From Roseicella aerolata (GTDB lineage Bacteria; Pseudomonadota; Alphaproteobacteria; Acetobacterales; Acetobacteraceae), in assembly GCF_020523605.1 (NCBI RefSeq), contig NZ_JAJAQI010000010.1, positions 1-64,000 of the forward strand: a DNA stretch of 64,000 bases. The letters run 5' to 3'. Made by a program: the position numbers and the translations under genes. Each line of letters opens with the position of its first letter. Position 1 is the stretch's first letter. The notes under the pieces are model-generated. The model made no database searches. It was not told where the DNA came from and saw only the letters and a program-made list of their open reading frames with translations. This document shows, piece after piece, positions 46,017-54,478 of this stretch.

Positions 46017-46447
46017 TCAGCCGGGGGTGGGCCAGTCGGGCCGGTCGAAGCGCTGGATTTCCAGCAGGTAGCCGGCCGGATCGCGGAAGAAGAATCGCGG
46101 AAGAAGAGATGCGTGATGCCCAATGCTGCCGATTCGCGCGGCGGGCCTTCCGTCGCGACACCCCGGGCGGTCAGCCAGGCATGCCAGGCCTCAACCGCCT
46201 CGCTCACCAGGGTGAGGACGACGCCGCCCTCCCGCCGCGGATCGCTGGCCTCCCGCGGGCCACGCGCCCGGCAGAGGCCGAGGAAGGCGCGCCCGCCAGG
46301 CGCGGCGGCGTAGATGGCGCAACTTCCCTGGTCCTGCACCAGGGGCAGTCGCAGCACCTCCTCGTAGAAGCGGCGGCTGGCGGCCAGATCCTCCGCATAG
46401 AGGAAGGTGATCTGCTGCGCCGGCGGTGGGGGTGGCAGGATCGGCAT
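46017..46447 (-). pseudogene. VOC family (glyoxalase-like) gene broken by a 14-bp duplication
   Basis: From ATG 46447 the product has the VOC half ITFLYAEDLAASRRFYEEVL, then VVLTLVSEAVEAWHAWLTAR and GITHLFFRD. A perfect 14-base tandem duplication (46080-46107) follows and shifts the frame. Removing one unit restores RDPAGYLLEIQRFDRPDWPT and a stop at 46017-46019, the normal end of a VOC protein (about 138 aa). As written, the frame continues through the neighbouring gene without a stop. Confidence 0.85.
46080..46107 (-). repeat. Perfect 14-bp tandem duplication
   Basis: ATCGCGGAAGAAGA occurs twice in direct succession at 46080-46093 and 46094-46107. It lies in the codons for the conserved FFRDP motif of the VOC gene and causes its frameshift. 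Confidence 0.95.
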
Positions 46448-46612
46448 GCCGCAGCATGCCAGGGCGCCGCGTCCCGTGGGCAGGGGGCACGCGGCCCTTT
46501 GGCATCATGCGGGCGGCGCCCTGCCCGCGGTCCGGCCCCTTGTCCGGGCAGGCGTGGTGCGCCACCTGAGCGGGTCCGTTCAGGCGGCCTTCTCCCGGCC
46601 GGGGCGCCGGCG

Positions 46613-47287
46613 TCAGACCCAGCGGTTCGGCTTCACATCCGTGATGCGGTCCTCGACCTTCTGCACGCCCGGCACGCTGGCCGCGATCGCGACGAGGCCA
46701 CGGCGGACGGCGGTGGAGTGGCAGAAGCCGTAGAGCGTGACCGTCCCGCCGGCGACTTCGAAGAACACATAGGGCGCATCCGCCCAGGGCAGCCGGGCGA
46801 TCTCGGCCGCGACCGCGCTGCGGATGGCATCATCCGTCGTCTCGGTCTCCGGCGAGAGCAGGGCGCGCAACAGATCGGCGCGGGAGAGGATGCCGACCAG
46901 CATGCCGTCCTGCACCACCGGCAGCCGCCGGACATTATGCGTCTCGAGCAGGTGAGCGGCGTGCTCGACCGTCACCTCCTCGGTCACCGTCACGGGATGG
47001 CGCGTCATGATGTCGCTGGCGGTCGCGCCATGCACCGCGGCATAGCGCGCCGCCGCCTGATCCCGGTCATAGAACAGCGAGCGCAGGAAGCCGGGCTCCG
47101 GCGCGTCGCTGGTCGAGAGCCGGCGGATGAGGTCGGCCTCGGAGACGATGCCGAGCAGCATGCCCCAGCTATCGGTGACCGGCACGGCGGAGATGCCCCG
47201 ATCCGCCAGCAGGCGGGCCACGGCCATCACTGGCGTATCGCCCGGGACCGAAACCACCTTGCGGGTCATGACGTCGCGGACCTTCAT
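46613..47287 (-). CDS. CBS-pair plus BON domain protein
   Basis: A 224-residue protein: two CBS domains (residues about 1-60, MKVRDVMTRKVVSVPGDTPV, and 90-145, DIMTRHPVTVTEEVTVEHAA) and a C-terminal BON domain (about 155-220, GGTVTLYGFCHSTAVRRGL). BON domains bind lipids or proteins; CBS pairs sense nucleotides. ATG 47287 has AAAGG upstream; an ATG at 47302 is possible but has no ribosome site. Confidence 0.87.
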   Translation of the reverse strand: MKVRDVMTRKVVSVPGDTPVMAVARLLADRGISAVPVTDSWGMLLGIVSEADLIRRLSTSDAPEPGFLRSLFYDRDQAAARYAAVHGATASDIMTRHPVTVTEEVTVEHAAHLLETHNVRRLPVVQDGMLVGILSRADLLRALLSPETETTDDAIRSAVAAEIARLPWADAPYVFFEVAGGTVTLYGFCHSTAVRRGLVAIAASVPGVQKVEDRITDVKPNRWV

Positions 47288-47455
47288 GGCACTGCCTTTC
47301 ATTGCCGGCGGCGGCGGACCTGGCCCACCGCCCATGGCCGCAGACTGCCAGCAAGGCGGGCAGGCTGCCTTGCGCCCGGTCAAACCCTCCGCCAGGGGCC
47401 GGCGCGATGTCGAGCCGGTTTCCGCCCGAGGCGCGGCGGCCGGAGGGCCGCGCGC

Positions 47456-47614
47456 TCAGCGCCGCCGGTGCAGCAGCGCCAGGGCGACCACCACCGCGGC
47501 AATCAGGGCGATGCCGACCATCCCCTCGATCACCTGGAAATTCGGCGCGTCGCGCGCGACGAAGAGCGCGGTGATCGCGCCCGCCGCGACCAGGAGCACC
47601 CGTGCAAGCCACAT
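47456..47614 (-). CDS. Two-helix membrane mini-protein
   Basis: A 52-residue reading frame from ATG 47614, preceded by GGAGCGGAAGG, to TGA at 47456. It begins MWLARVLLVAAGAITALFVA, continues with DAPNFQVIEGMVGIAL and ends in a second hydrophobic helix and HRRR. It resembles small inner-membrane proteins of unknown function. The clean ribosome site and two well-formed helices support it. Confidence 0.6.
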   Translation of the reverse strand: MWLARVLLVAAGAITALFVARDAPNFQVIEGMVGIALIAAVVVALALLHRRR

Positions 47615-47641
47615 CCTTCCGCTCCTTCGGCCGGGGGGGGG

Positions 47642-47968
47642 CTAGCCCGCCGCCTGCTGCACCAGGGTCTGCACCGATTCGAAGCCCTCGAATTCCGGCG
47701 GGCCGAGATAGAGCGGCCTGGTGGTGCCGGCATGGCGGTGGGCCATCCGGAAGGCCTCGGATCTCGTCCAGGCCTCGAAATCCGCCCGTGACCGCCAGAC
47801 ACTGTGGGAGGCGTAGAGGACATGGTCCTCCCGCGCCGGGCCCTTGAGCAGGTGGAATTCGACGAAGCCCGGCACGCCCTGCAGATGGCTGTCGCGCGAC
47901 CTCCAGAGCGTCTCGAACGCCGCCTCCGAGCCGGGCGCGACGCGGAAGCGGTTCATGGCGATGAACAT
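47642..47968 (-). CDS. Antibiotic biosynthesis monooxygenase (ABM) domain protein
   Basis: A 108-residue ferredoxin-like dimeric protein: MFIAMNRFRVAPGSEAAFET, GVPGFVEFHLLKG and YASHSVWRSRADFEAWTRSE. The group includes heme-degrading and quinol monooxygenases and many with no known role. ATG 47968 has GGGGAGGGG upstream. It lies 20 bases after the SDR gene on the same strand and likely shares its transcript. Confidence 0.85.
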   Translation of the reverse strand: MFIAMNRFRVAPGSEAAFETLWRSRDSHLQGVPGFVEFHLLKGPAREDHVLYASHSVWRSRADFEAWTRSEAFRMAHRHAGTTRPLYLGPPEFEGFESVQTLVQQAAG

Positions 47969-47988
47969 CGGCCCCTCCCCAGCCGGCA

Positions 47989-48747
47989 TCAGGCGCTGGC
48001 GCGCCGCGTGCCGCCATCCACATGGATCACCTGGCCGGTGATGTAGCGCGCGCGGGGCGAGGCCAGGAAGACCGCCAGCACCGCGAGATCCTCCGGCTGG
48101 CCGATATAGCCCGCCGGCACCTCCTTCTCCGCCCAGGCGCGGCGGCTCTCCTCATCCGGCATGACGCGGAGGTCGATCTGCTCGGAGCGGATGCGCCCCG
48201 GCGGGATGGAGTTCACCGTGATCCCGTCGCGGCCGAGCTGGCGGGACAGCGCCTTGGCCCAGATATGCGTCGCGCCGTTCGGCGCATTGGCCGGGTTGAC
48301 GTTGAAGGGCTCGTCCGTGCCGGTCAGGTTGATGATGCGGCCGTATTTCCGCGCCTGCATTGCCGGCACCAGCGCATGGGTGATGCGGCGGGCGGCGTGG
48401 AAATTGAGCTCCATCGCCTCCTGCCAGACCGCCTCCCCCCCGAGTTCCCCAGGCGGCTGCGGCCGGCTGCCGCCGGCATTGTTGACCAGGATGTCGCAAC
48501 GGCCGAAGCGGCCGAGCATGGCATCGCGGATGCGCGGCGCGGCCGTCGGGTCGGTGACGTCCTCGGGGATGATCAGCGGCTCGGCCGAGGCGGGCAGCTC
48601 GGCCGCCAGGCTCTCCAGCAGTGGCCGGCGCCGGGCGAGGATGCCGAGGCGGCAGCCTTCCCCGGCCAGCATCCGGGCGATGGTGCGGCCGATGCCGGCC
48701 GAGGCGCCGGTGACCAGCGCGACCCTGCCCGTGAGTTCCAGGTCCAT
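47989..48747 (-). CDS. SDR family protein lacking the catalytic Tyr/Lys
   Basis: A 252-residue short-chain dehydrogenase fold with NAD(P) motif TGASAGIG (13-20), NNAGG (89-93) and a complete C-terminus YITGQVIHVDGGTR. Where a Ser and the YxxxK pair are expected the sequence reads INLTGTDEPFNVNPANAPNG, with Asn near both the Tyr and Lys positions. A related group of SDRs with changed active sites exists, so an altered reaction or a binding role is likely. ATG 48747 has an AGGAGG site. Confidence 0.8.
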   Translation of the reverse strand: MDLELTGRVALVTGASAGIGRTIARMLAGEGCRLGILARRRPLLESLAAELPASAEPLIIPEDVTDPTAAPRIRDAMLGRFGRCDILVNNAGGSRPQPPGELGGEAVWQEAMELNFHAARRITHALVPAMQARKYGRIINLTGTDEPFNVNPANAPNGATHIWAKALSRQLGRDGITVNSIPPGRIRSEQIDLRVMPDEESRRAWAEKEVPAGYIGQPEDLAVLAVFLASPRARYITGQVIHVDGGTRRASA

Positions 48748-48800
48748 CCGCAGCCCTCCTGCCTCCCGGTGCCAGCCTGCGTCCGCCCTGGCCAAAAGAA

Positions 48801-48830
48801 AAGCCGCCCCGGGTCTCCCCGGGGCGGCTT
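48801..48830 (-). terminator. Rho-independent terminator of the tct operon
   Basis: A perfect 13-bp GC-rich stem (48801-48813 with 48818-48830) and a 4-base loop. On the minus strand it is followed by TTCTTTT. It lies just after the tctA stop at 48856 and should end that transcript. Confidence 0.9.
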
Positions 48831-48855
48831 CCTTGTGGTGCTGCGGTGAGGCGGG

Positions 48856-50355
48856 TCAGCCCGCCATCGCCGCCTCCTTGCCCTTGCGCAGGTTGGGCAT
48901 CAGCATCGCGGCGAGCGCGATGGCGCCGATCGCCAGCATCGTGGCGCTGATCGGCCGCTCCAGGAACACCATGGGGTCGCCGCGCGAGAGCAGCATGGCG
49001 CGGCGCAGATGCTCTTCCATCATCGGGCCGAGCACGAAGCCGATCAGCAGCGGCGCCGGCTCCAGCTTCAGCTTGCTGAACATGTAGCCGACCACCGCGA
49101 AGATCGCCGTCGAGTAGACGTCGAAGACGTTGTTGTTGGTGGAATAGGAGCCGATGGCGCAGAAGACCAGGATGGCCGGGTAGAGGAACTTGTAGGGCAC
49201 CTGCAGCAGCTTCACCCACATGCCGATCATCGGCAGGTTGATGACCAGCAGCATGGCATTGCCGATCCACATGGAGGCAATGAGGCCCCAGAAGAGGTCC
49301 GGCTGCGCCTCCACCATGCGCGGGCCCGGCTGGATGCCCTGGATGATCAGCGCGCCGACCATCAGCGCCATGACGGCGTTGGACGGGATGCCGAGGGTCA
49401 GCAGCGGGATGAAGCTGGTCTGCGCCGCGGCGTTGTTCGCCGCCTCGGGGCCGGCCACGCCCTCGATCGCGCCGGTGCCGAACAGGTGCCGGCCCTTCGA
49501 GACCTTCCGCTCCAGCATGTAGGCGCCGAAGGCGGAGAGCGAGGCGCCGCCGCCAGGCAGGATGCCGAGCACCGAGCCCAGCGCCGTGCCGCGGAGCACG
49601 GAGGGGGTGGCGCGCTTCCATTCCTCCCTGGTCAGCCAGAGGCTGCCGACCTTGGTCTTGAGGACGGAGCGGGCCTCCGGCCGCTCGAGGTTCAGGATGA
49701 TCTCGGCGATGCCGAACAGACCCATGGCGAGCGCCACGAAGCTGACGCCGTCCGAAAGCTCGGGGATGCCGAAGGTGAAGCGCTGCTGGCCGGTCTGCAC
49801 ATCGGTGCCGACCAGGCCGAGCGCCACGCCCAGCCCCACCATGGCGATCGCCTTCACCACCGAGCCCTGCGCCAGCACCGCGGATATGATGAGGCCGAGC
49901 AACATGAGCGAGAAGTAGTCGGCCGGGCCGAAGGAGAGCGCGACCTGCGTCAGCAGCGGGCCCGAGCCGGCGACGACGAGGGTGGCGACCGAGCCGGCGA
50001 AGAAGGAGCCGAGTGCCGAGATCGCCAGCGCCGCGCCCGCCCGCCCGTTGCGGGCCATCTTGTAGCCCTCGAGCGTGGTGACGACCGAGGAGATCTCGCC
50101 CGGCAGGTTCAGCAGGATCGAGGTGGTCGAGCCGCCGTACTGCGCGCCGTAATAGATGCCGGCGAGCATGATGATGGCGGTCGTCGCCGGCTGCCCGAAG
50201 GTGATCGGCAGCAGCAGCGAGATGGTGGCGACCGGCCCGATGCCCGGCAGCACGCCGATGGCGGTGCCGATCAGCGCGCCGATCAGCGCGAAGAGAAGGT
50301 TCTCGAAGCTCAGCGCGACGCCGAACCCGAAAGCGAGATTGCCTATGATATCCAT
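48856..50355 (-). CDS. tctA: Tripartite tricarboxylate transporter large subunit TctA
   Basis: Large permease (499 aa) with about twelve helices. The family motif GVLPGIGPVATISLLLPIT is at the N-terminus, with YYGAQYGGSTTSILLNLPGE, LPGGGASLSAFGAYMLE and TLGIPSNAVMALMVGALI further on. It imports a carboxylate delivered by a Bug/TctC receptor. tctB lies 31 bases upstream. The receptor gene that should precede tctB is decayed. Confidence 0.92.
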   Translation of the reverse strand: MDIIGNLAFGFGVALSFENLLFALIGALIGTAIGVLPGIGPVATISLLLPITFGQPATTAIIMLAGIYYGAQYGGSTTSILLNLPGEISSVVTTLEGYKMARNGRAGAALAISALGSFFAGSVATLVVAGSGPLLTQVALSFGPADYFSLMLLGLIISAVLAQGSVVKAIAMVGLGVALGLVGTDVQTGQQRFTFGIPELSDGVSFVALAMGLFGIAEIILNLERPEARSVLKTKVGSLWLTREEWKRATPSVLRGTALGSVLGILPGGGASLSAFGAYMLERKVSKGRHLFGTGAIEGVAGPEAANNAAAQTSFIPLLTLGIPSNAVMALMVGALIIQGIQPGPRMVEAQPDLFWGLIASMWIGNAMLLVINLPMIGMWVKLLQVPYKFLYPAILVFCAIGSYSTNNNVFDVYSTAIFAVVGYMFSKLKLEPAPLLIGFVLGPMMEEHLRRAMLLSRGDPMVFLERPISATMLAIGAIALAAMLMPNLRKGKEAAMAG

Positions 50356-50386
50356 TATCCGTCGGTCCTTGTGCTGGCGCCGGCGA

Positions 50387-50989
50387 TCAGAACTGCGGCC
50401 ATACGCTCACGCGGATGTCGAGCTGCTTGATGAAGACCCACCAGCAGAGCGCAAGCAGGAAGACGGTGATGCCGAGTATGCCAAGCGGACGCCTGCGGTG
50501 CTCCGGCTCCGCCATGCAGGCGACCAGGATGGTGGCGATCAGCGCCAGCATCAGCCCGCCCTTCTCCAGCAGCAGGCTGAAGACGCAGAGTCCGGCGCAG
50601 ATCGCGCCGATCGCCCGCCAGCGCAGGGACCAGCAGATGACCACGAAGCCCACGAGCAGGCCGAGCCCGAAGGCGCCATAGTTGGCATCGAAGAAGGAGC
50701 TGATCTGCGGTGCCGCCCACATCGCGGCAGTGCCGGCGACGACGGCGAGTGCGATCGACCCGGCATCGAGGCCCGTCCACCGCTCCAGCGGATCCGGCCC
50801 GTTGAAGAAGGCGATCGCCAGCACCATGATGCCGAGGAACAGCACGAAGTAGAAGACGAGCATGGGCATGTAGCCCGGCCCCATGCGCCTGGCCGAGCCG
50901 AGTGCGTGGTCCTGGTTCAGCCACAGGGCAACGACGGCAAACAATATGAGGACCACGCCCGAGGCGATGTCCTTCGCGTTCAGTTTCAT
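50387..50989 (-). CDS. tctB: Tripartite tricarboxylate transporter small subunit TctB
   Basis: Small membrane subunit (200 aa, longer than the usual 150) with MKLNAKDIASGVVLILFAVV at the start, MGPGYMPMLVFYFVLFLGI and three further hydrophobic segments. ATG 50989 is preceded by AAGGG. It pairs with TctA in the same operon. Confidence 0.87.
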   Translation of the reverse strand: MKLNAKDIASGVVLILFAVVALWLNQDHALGSARRMGPGYMPMLVFYFVLFLGIMVLAIAFFNGPDPLERWTGLDAGSIALAVVAGTAAMWAAPQISSFFDANYGAFGLGLLVGFVVICWSLRWRAIGAICAGLCVFSLLLEKGGLMLALIATILVACMAEPEHRRRPLGILGITVFLLALCWWVFIKQLDIRVSVWPQF

Positions 50990-51044
50990 GTAGCGACCCT
51001 TCTCGCCTCCCACCCACCCGGGGGAGCGCCCCGGGAAGTGCGTT

Positions 51045-52034
51045 TCACGTCAACCATGCCGGACCGGCCGCGCCGCCCGCGCCCATGCGCACCTGCAGGG
51101 TGCCGCGCGGATGGGCGGCCGCCGGCCATCCATTCCAATCGCCGGAGGCTTGCACCGCCGGCGCCCCTGTCCCGACTTCCGCCGCCGCAACGCGGCAGGG
51201 CGGGCGCGCGACCCGGCCCGGACATGCACCGTGGCCACGACGCGCGCCAGGCGCACCGACGCTGCCTCGGACAGGCCGGCGAGCCCCGACGGGCCGAACC
51301 AGGCTTCGCTGACCCGGTGGATGAACCCGATCGCGGCAGGTCGGCACAGCCGGGACCGCCGGGTGCCGCGTCTCGGCAGAAATGGCAAGAGCCCGCACCA
51401 CGCCGCCGCGCAGATCGCCGATCGCGGCGGCCGGGCGTTGCGGTCCGGTCCGGTCCCGGCCGGGGAATCCCTGCGTCACTGCCAAGCCCACGCCGCGAGC
51501 GGGCAGGGGCGTCTCCCGCCCTCCGGCGAATGGCACGACCGGAAGAGGGTTGGAGAAAGCGGCGCTGAAGGAGACGCTGCCGGGATCGGGCCGTGCCGCC
51601 TGCGGCAGCGGCAACCGCCTGCACGAGGCGGCGGAGCGCGGTGCCGCCGCGAATGGCAGCGGGGGCGCCGTCACCGGCGCGGGATGCAGGACGTCCAGCG
51701 CCGCGCCGTGGTGCCGGGGAGAGGGGCCGATGCCATGGTGCGCGCGCTCCGGCATCACCGGCCCGTGGTCGTGCGGCACGGCCCGCACGATCCGCAGGCT
51801 GCCGGCCGTCGTGCCGGCGCGGCGGCTGATGCCCGGCACGTGACCGGGCTTCCTCCGGCCCTGCATCGGCAGGCAGCCGACAGGATCGATGATGCCGCCT
51901 GGCGCCACGGGAGCCCATGGCCGGACCGTCCGGCCAGCCTGGATCGCGCCTGCCGCCAGGGCATGCGCCGCCGCGGGCAGCGCCAGCATGGCGCCACCGG
52001 CCGGGTTGGCTCGGCGCGGCAGGGTTCCAGACAT
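51045..52034 (-). pseudogene. Decayed Bug/TctC receptor gene upstream of tctBA
   Basis: The position and direction are those of tctC in a tctCBA operon. Pieces of a Bug receptor are recognisable in the minus frame from 52034: VRPWAPVAPGGIID (family VRLVVPFAPGGIID), RIVRAVPHDHGPVMPERAHH (family AxAAPDGHTLLM region) and RALAISAETRHPAVPAVPT. From about 51330 the homology jumps to another frame: GFIHRVSEAWFGPSGLAGLS, then EAASVRLARVVA. The signature residues are changed throughout. It is an old pseudogene with at least one frameshift and many substitutions. Confidence 0.75.
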
Positions 52035-52195
52035 TCTCCTCCCCATTTCGGGTGCTCGGCATATCGCATGGCGGGCCGAGGGGCGGCAAGCCGGCCCACC
52101 CCCATGCTGCGCCGCGGAATTCCAGCGGGTGGGGCGCTGGACAGGGCGGGGGCTTCCCGCAATCCTCGCCCGCCTTCCTGCGCGCGGAACCCGTG

Positions 52196-53392
52196 ATGTC
52201 GAAGTTGTCCCCGGAACGCCTCACCAATGATCCCGCGACGCGCATCCGCGACGCGGTCGCCGCGATCGAGCCGCGGCTGGTCGAAATCCGCCGCGACATC
52301 CATGCCCATCCCGAACTCGGCTTCGAGGAAGTGCGCACGGCGGGCATCGTCGCGGCGGAACTGGCGCGCCTCGGCATCCCGCATCGCACCGGCATCGGCC
52401 GCACCGGCGTGGTCGGGGTGATCGAGGGTGGCCGGCCGGGACCGACGCTCGCCATCCGCGCCGACATGGACGCGCTGCCGATCCAGGAGGAGACCGGGCT
52501 GCCCTTCGCCAGCACCGTGGCGGGGACCATGCATGCCTGCGGCCATGACATCCACACGACCACGCTGATCGGCGTCGCCGAGGTGCTGCAGGACCTCGCG
52601 CCGCAACTGGCGGGCCGCGTCGTCCTGGTCTTCCAGCCGGCGGAGGAGTCGCTGGGCGGCGCCGCCGCCATGGTGGCGGATGGCGTGCTGGAGGGCGTGG
52701 ACATGGCGCTCGGCTTCCATAACCAGCCGGACATGCCGGTCGGCCGCTTCGGCTATGTGCGCGGCTCAACGCTCGCCGCCGCCGACCGCTTCGACCTGCT
52801 GGTGCGGGGCCGGAGCGGCCATGCCGCGCATCCGCACAAATCGGTCGATCCCGTCATCGCGGCCGCCGCCTTCGTCTCCCAGGCGCAGACGGTGGTGAGC
52901 CGGGAGATCGACCCGCTGATGCCGGCGGTCGTCACCATCGGCATGATCCATGGCGGCACCGCGCCCAACATCATCCCGGAGACGGTCGAGCTGCGCGGCA
53001 CTGTCCGCACCCTGCACCGGGAGTCGCGCGACATCGCGGAGGCGGCGCTGAAGCGCCTGGCCGAGGGGTTGGCGGCGATGCACCGCACGAGTTGCACGCT
53101 CGGCTACCATCGCGGCGTGCCGCCGCTGATCAATGCCGACAGCGTGCTCGATCCCGCCATCGCCGCGGTGCGGCGCCAGCTCGGCGAGGTGATCGCCGAG
53201 GGCAGGCCGAGCATGGGCGCCGAGGATTTCTCCGAGTTCGCCGAGCGGGTTCCCGCCTTCCAGCTCCGCATCGGCAGTGGCGCGCCGGGGCGCCAGGATG
53301 CCCTGCACAACGACCGCTACCAGCCGGATGAGCGCTGCATCGGCCTCGGCGTGCAGGCCCTCTCGCGCATCGCCCTGGACATGCTGGCGTGA
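52196..53392 (+). CDS. M20 amidohydrolase, hippurate hydrolase-like
   Basis: Zinc amidohydrolase (398 aa): IHAHPELGFEEVRTAG, IRADMDALPIQEETGLPFAS, GTMHACGHDIHTTTLIGVAE (metal Cys and His), FQPAEESLGGAAAM (catalytic Glu) and SMGAEDFSEFAERVP. The group removes acyl or amide groups from amino acids. The ribosome site before ATG 52196 is weak. The gene overlaps the next by four bases and diverges from the decayed tctC. Confidence 0.88.
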   Translation: MSKLSPERLTNDPATRIRDAVAAIEPRLVEIRRDIHAHPELGFEEVRTAGIVAAELARLGIPHRTGIGRTGVVGVIEGGRPGPTLAIRADMDALPIQEETGLPFASTVAGTMHACGHDIHTTTLIGVAEVLQDLAPQLAGRVVLVFQPAEESLGGAAAMVADGVLEGVDMALGFHNQPDMPVGRFGYVRGSTLAAADRFDLLVRGRSGHAAHPHKSVDPVIAAAAFVSQAQTVVSREIDPLMPAVVTIGMIHGGTAPNIIPETVELRGTVRTLHRESRDIAEAALKRLAEGLAAMHRTSCTLGYHRGVPPLINADSVLDPAIAAVRRQLGEVIAEGRPSMGAEDFSEFAERVPAFQLRIGSGAPGRQDALHNDRYQPDERCIGLGVQALSRIALDMLA

Positions 53393-54234
53393 CCGCGCCG
53401 TCGGATGACCGGAGCGGAGCGAGCCGCGGAGGTCCGAACCCGCCGGCCGGTCAGCACCGCATCGCGGAGCTGACCGCGCCCGAGGTCGCGCGGCGCCTCG
53501 CCGCCGGTGCCGCCGTGCTCTTCCCCATGGGCAGCCTGGAGACGCATGGCCCGCAGGCGCCGATGGGCGACTATCTGCTAGCCGAGGCGATCGCCGACCG
53601 CATCGCCGCGGCGGCCGTGGCACAGGGGGCGGATGCGCTGGTGCTGCCCGCCATTCCCTTCGGCGGCGTCGACTACTTCTCCTTCGTCCCGGGCGGCATC
53701 GTGCTCTCGCCGGCCACGCTGCAGGCAGTGGTGGAGGAGACCTGCGACAACCTCATCCGCACCGGCACGCGCCGCATCCTCATCCTGAACGGCCATGCCG
53801 GCTCGATCGCCCCGGTGGATGCCGCGGCGCGCGCGCTGCGACGGCGGCACGACCTGCTGGTGCCCGCCATGCATCTCTGGCGCATCGCCGGCGCGCTGCA
53901 TGCCGAACTCGGCGGCAGCCCGGCCAGCTTCGGCCATGGCGGCGATCCGGTCTGGTCGGTCGCGCTGCATCTCCGCCCCGATCTCTGCCGGCCGGAGGCG
54001 GCGCGGGAGAAGCAGCCGGTGCCGCCGGTGCTCGGGCTGCCGGTCGCCAATTTCGGCACGGTCCGCGCCGCGGGCGTCGAGATCAACATCCCGATGGAGG
54101 TGGAGGAGGTGGCGCCGGGCGGCGTCGCCTGCGCCGACAGCCGTCCCGGCAATGCGGGGCACGGTGCGAGCATCGTGGCGCGGCTGGTCGAGGCCGGGGC
54201 CGCCATGGTCACGCAGCTTCATGCGGTGGCATGA
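53389..54234 (+). CDS. Creatininase family amidohydrolase
   Basis: A 281-residue protein with the metal motif PMGSLETHGPQAPMGDY (Glu, His, Asp), LILNGHAGSIAPVDAAARAL (family NGHGGN) and GHGGDPVWS. Creatininase relatives open cyclic amides or cleave N-formyl and related groups. The GTG start overlaps the M20 stop (GTGA), so both are co-translated and may act on one substrate. Confidence 0.85.
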   Translation: MTAPSDDRSGASRGGPNPPAGQHRIAELTAPEVARRLAAGAAVLFPMGSLETHGPQAPMGDYLLAEAIADRIAAAAVAQGADALVLPAIPFGGVDYFSFVPGGIVLSPATLQAVVEETCDNLIRTGTRRILILNGHAGSIAPVDAAARALRRRHDLLVPAMHLWRIAGALHAELGGSPASFGHGGDPVWSVALHLRPDLCRPEAAREKQPVPPVLGLPVANFGTVRAAGVEINIPMEVEEVAPGGVACADSRPGNAGHGASIVARLVEAGAAMVTQLHAVA

Positions 54235-54478
54235 GGACCCGTGCCCATCGCACCAGGGCCTGTAGCGGGTTGGCACCGGGCGACCTGCCCGGGGCGCGCA
54301 GCGCCGCTCCGGCGAGAGTCTGCCGCTGCCCCGCCATCCTGCGCGCGGCGGAGGCGGGGCGGCCGCTGCGGATCGGGGCGCTGGTCCAGGCCCCGCCCGC
54401 GCCGGATACCATGGTCGCGCTCACGACGCGGATCGTGATCGAGGCCGGGCGCCACGCGCCGCAGCCAGGAGGACTGCC

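Noticed and set aside
45056-46447. A continuous 463-codon minus-strand frame joining the VOC gene to the tail of the lipoprotein gene
   Set aside because: It is open only because the 14-bp duplication shifts the frame and GC-rich DNA has few stops. The middle part encodes the lipoprotein in a wrong frame.
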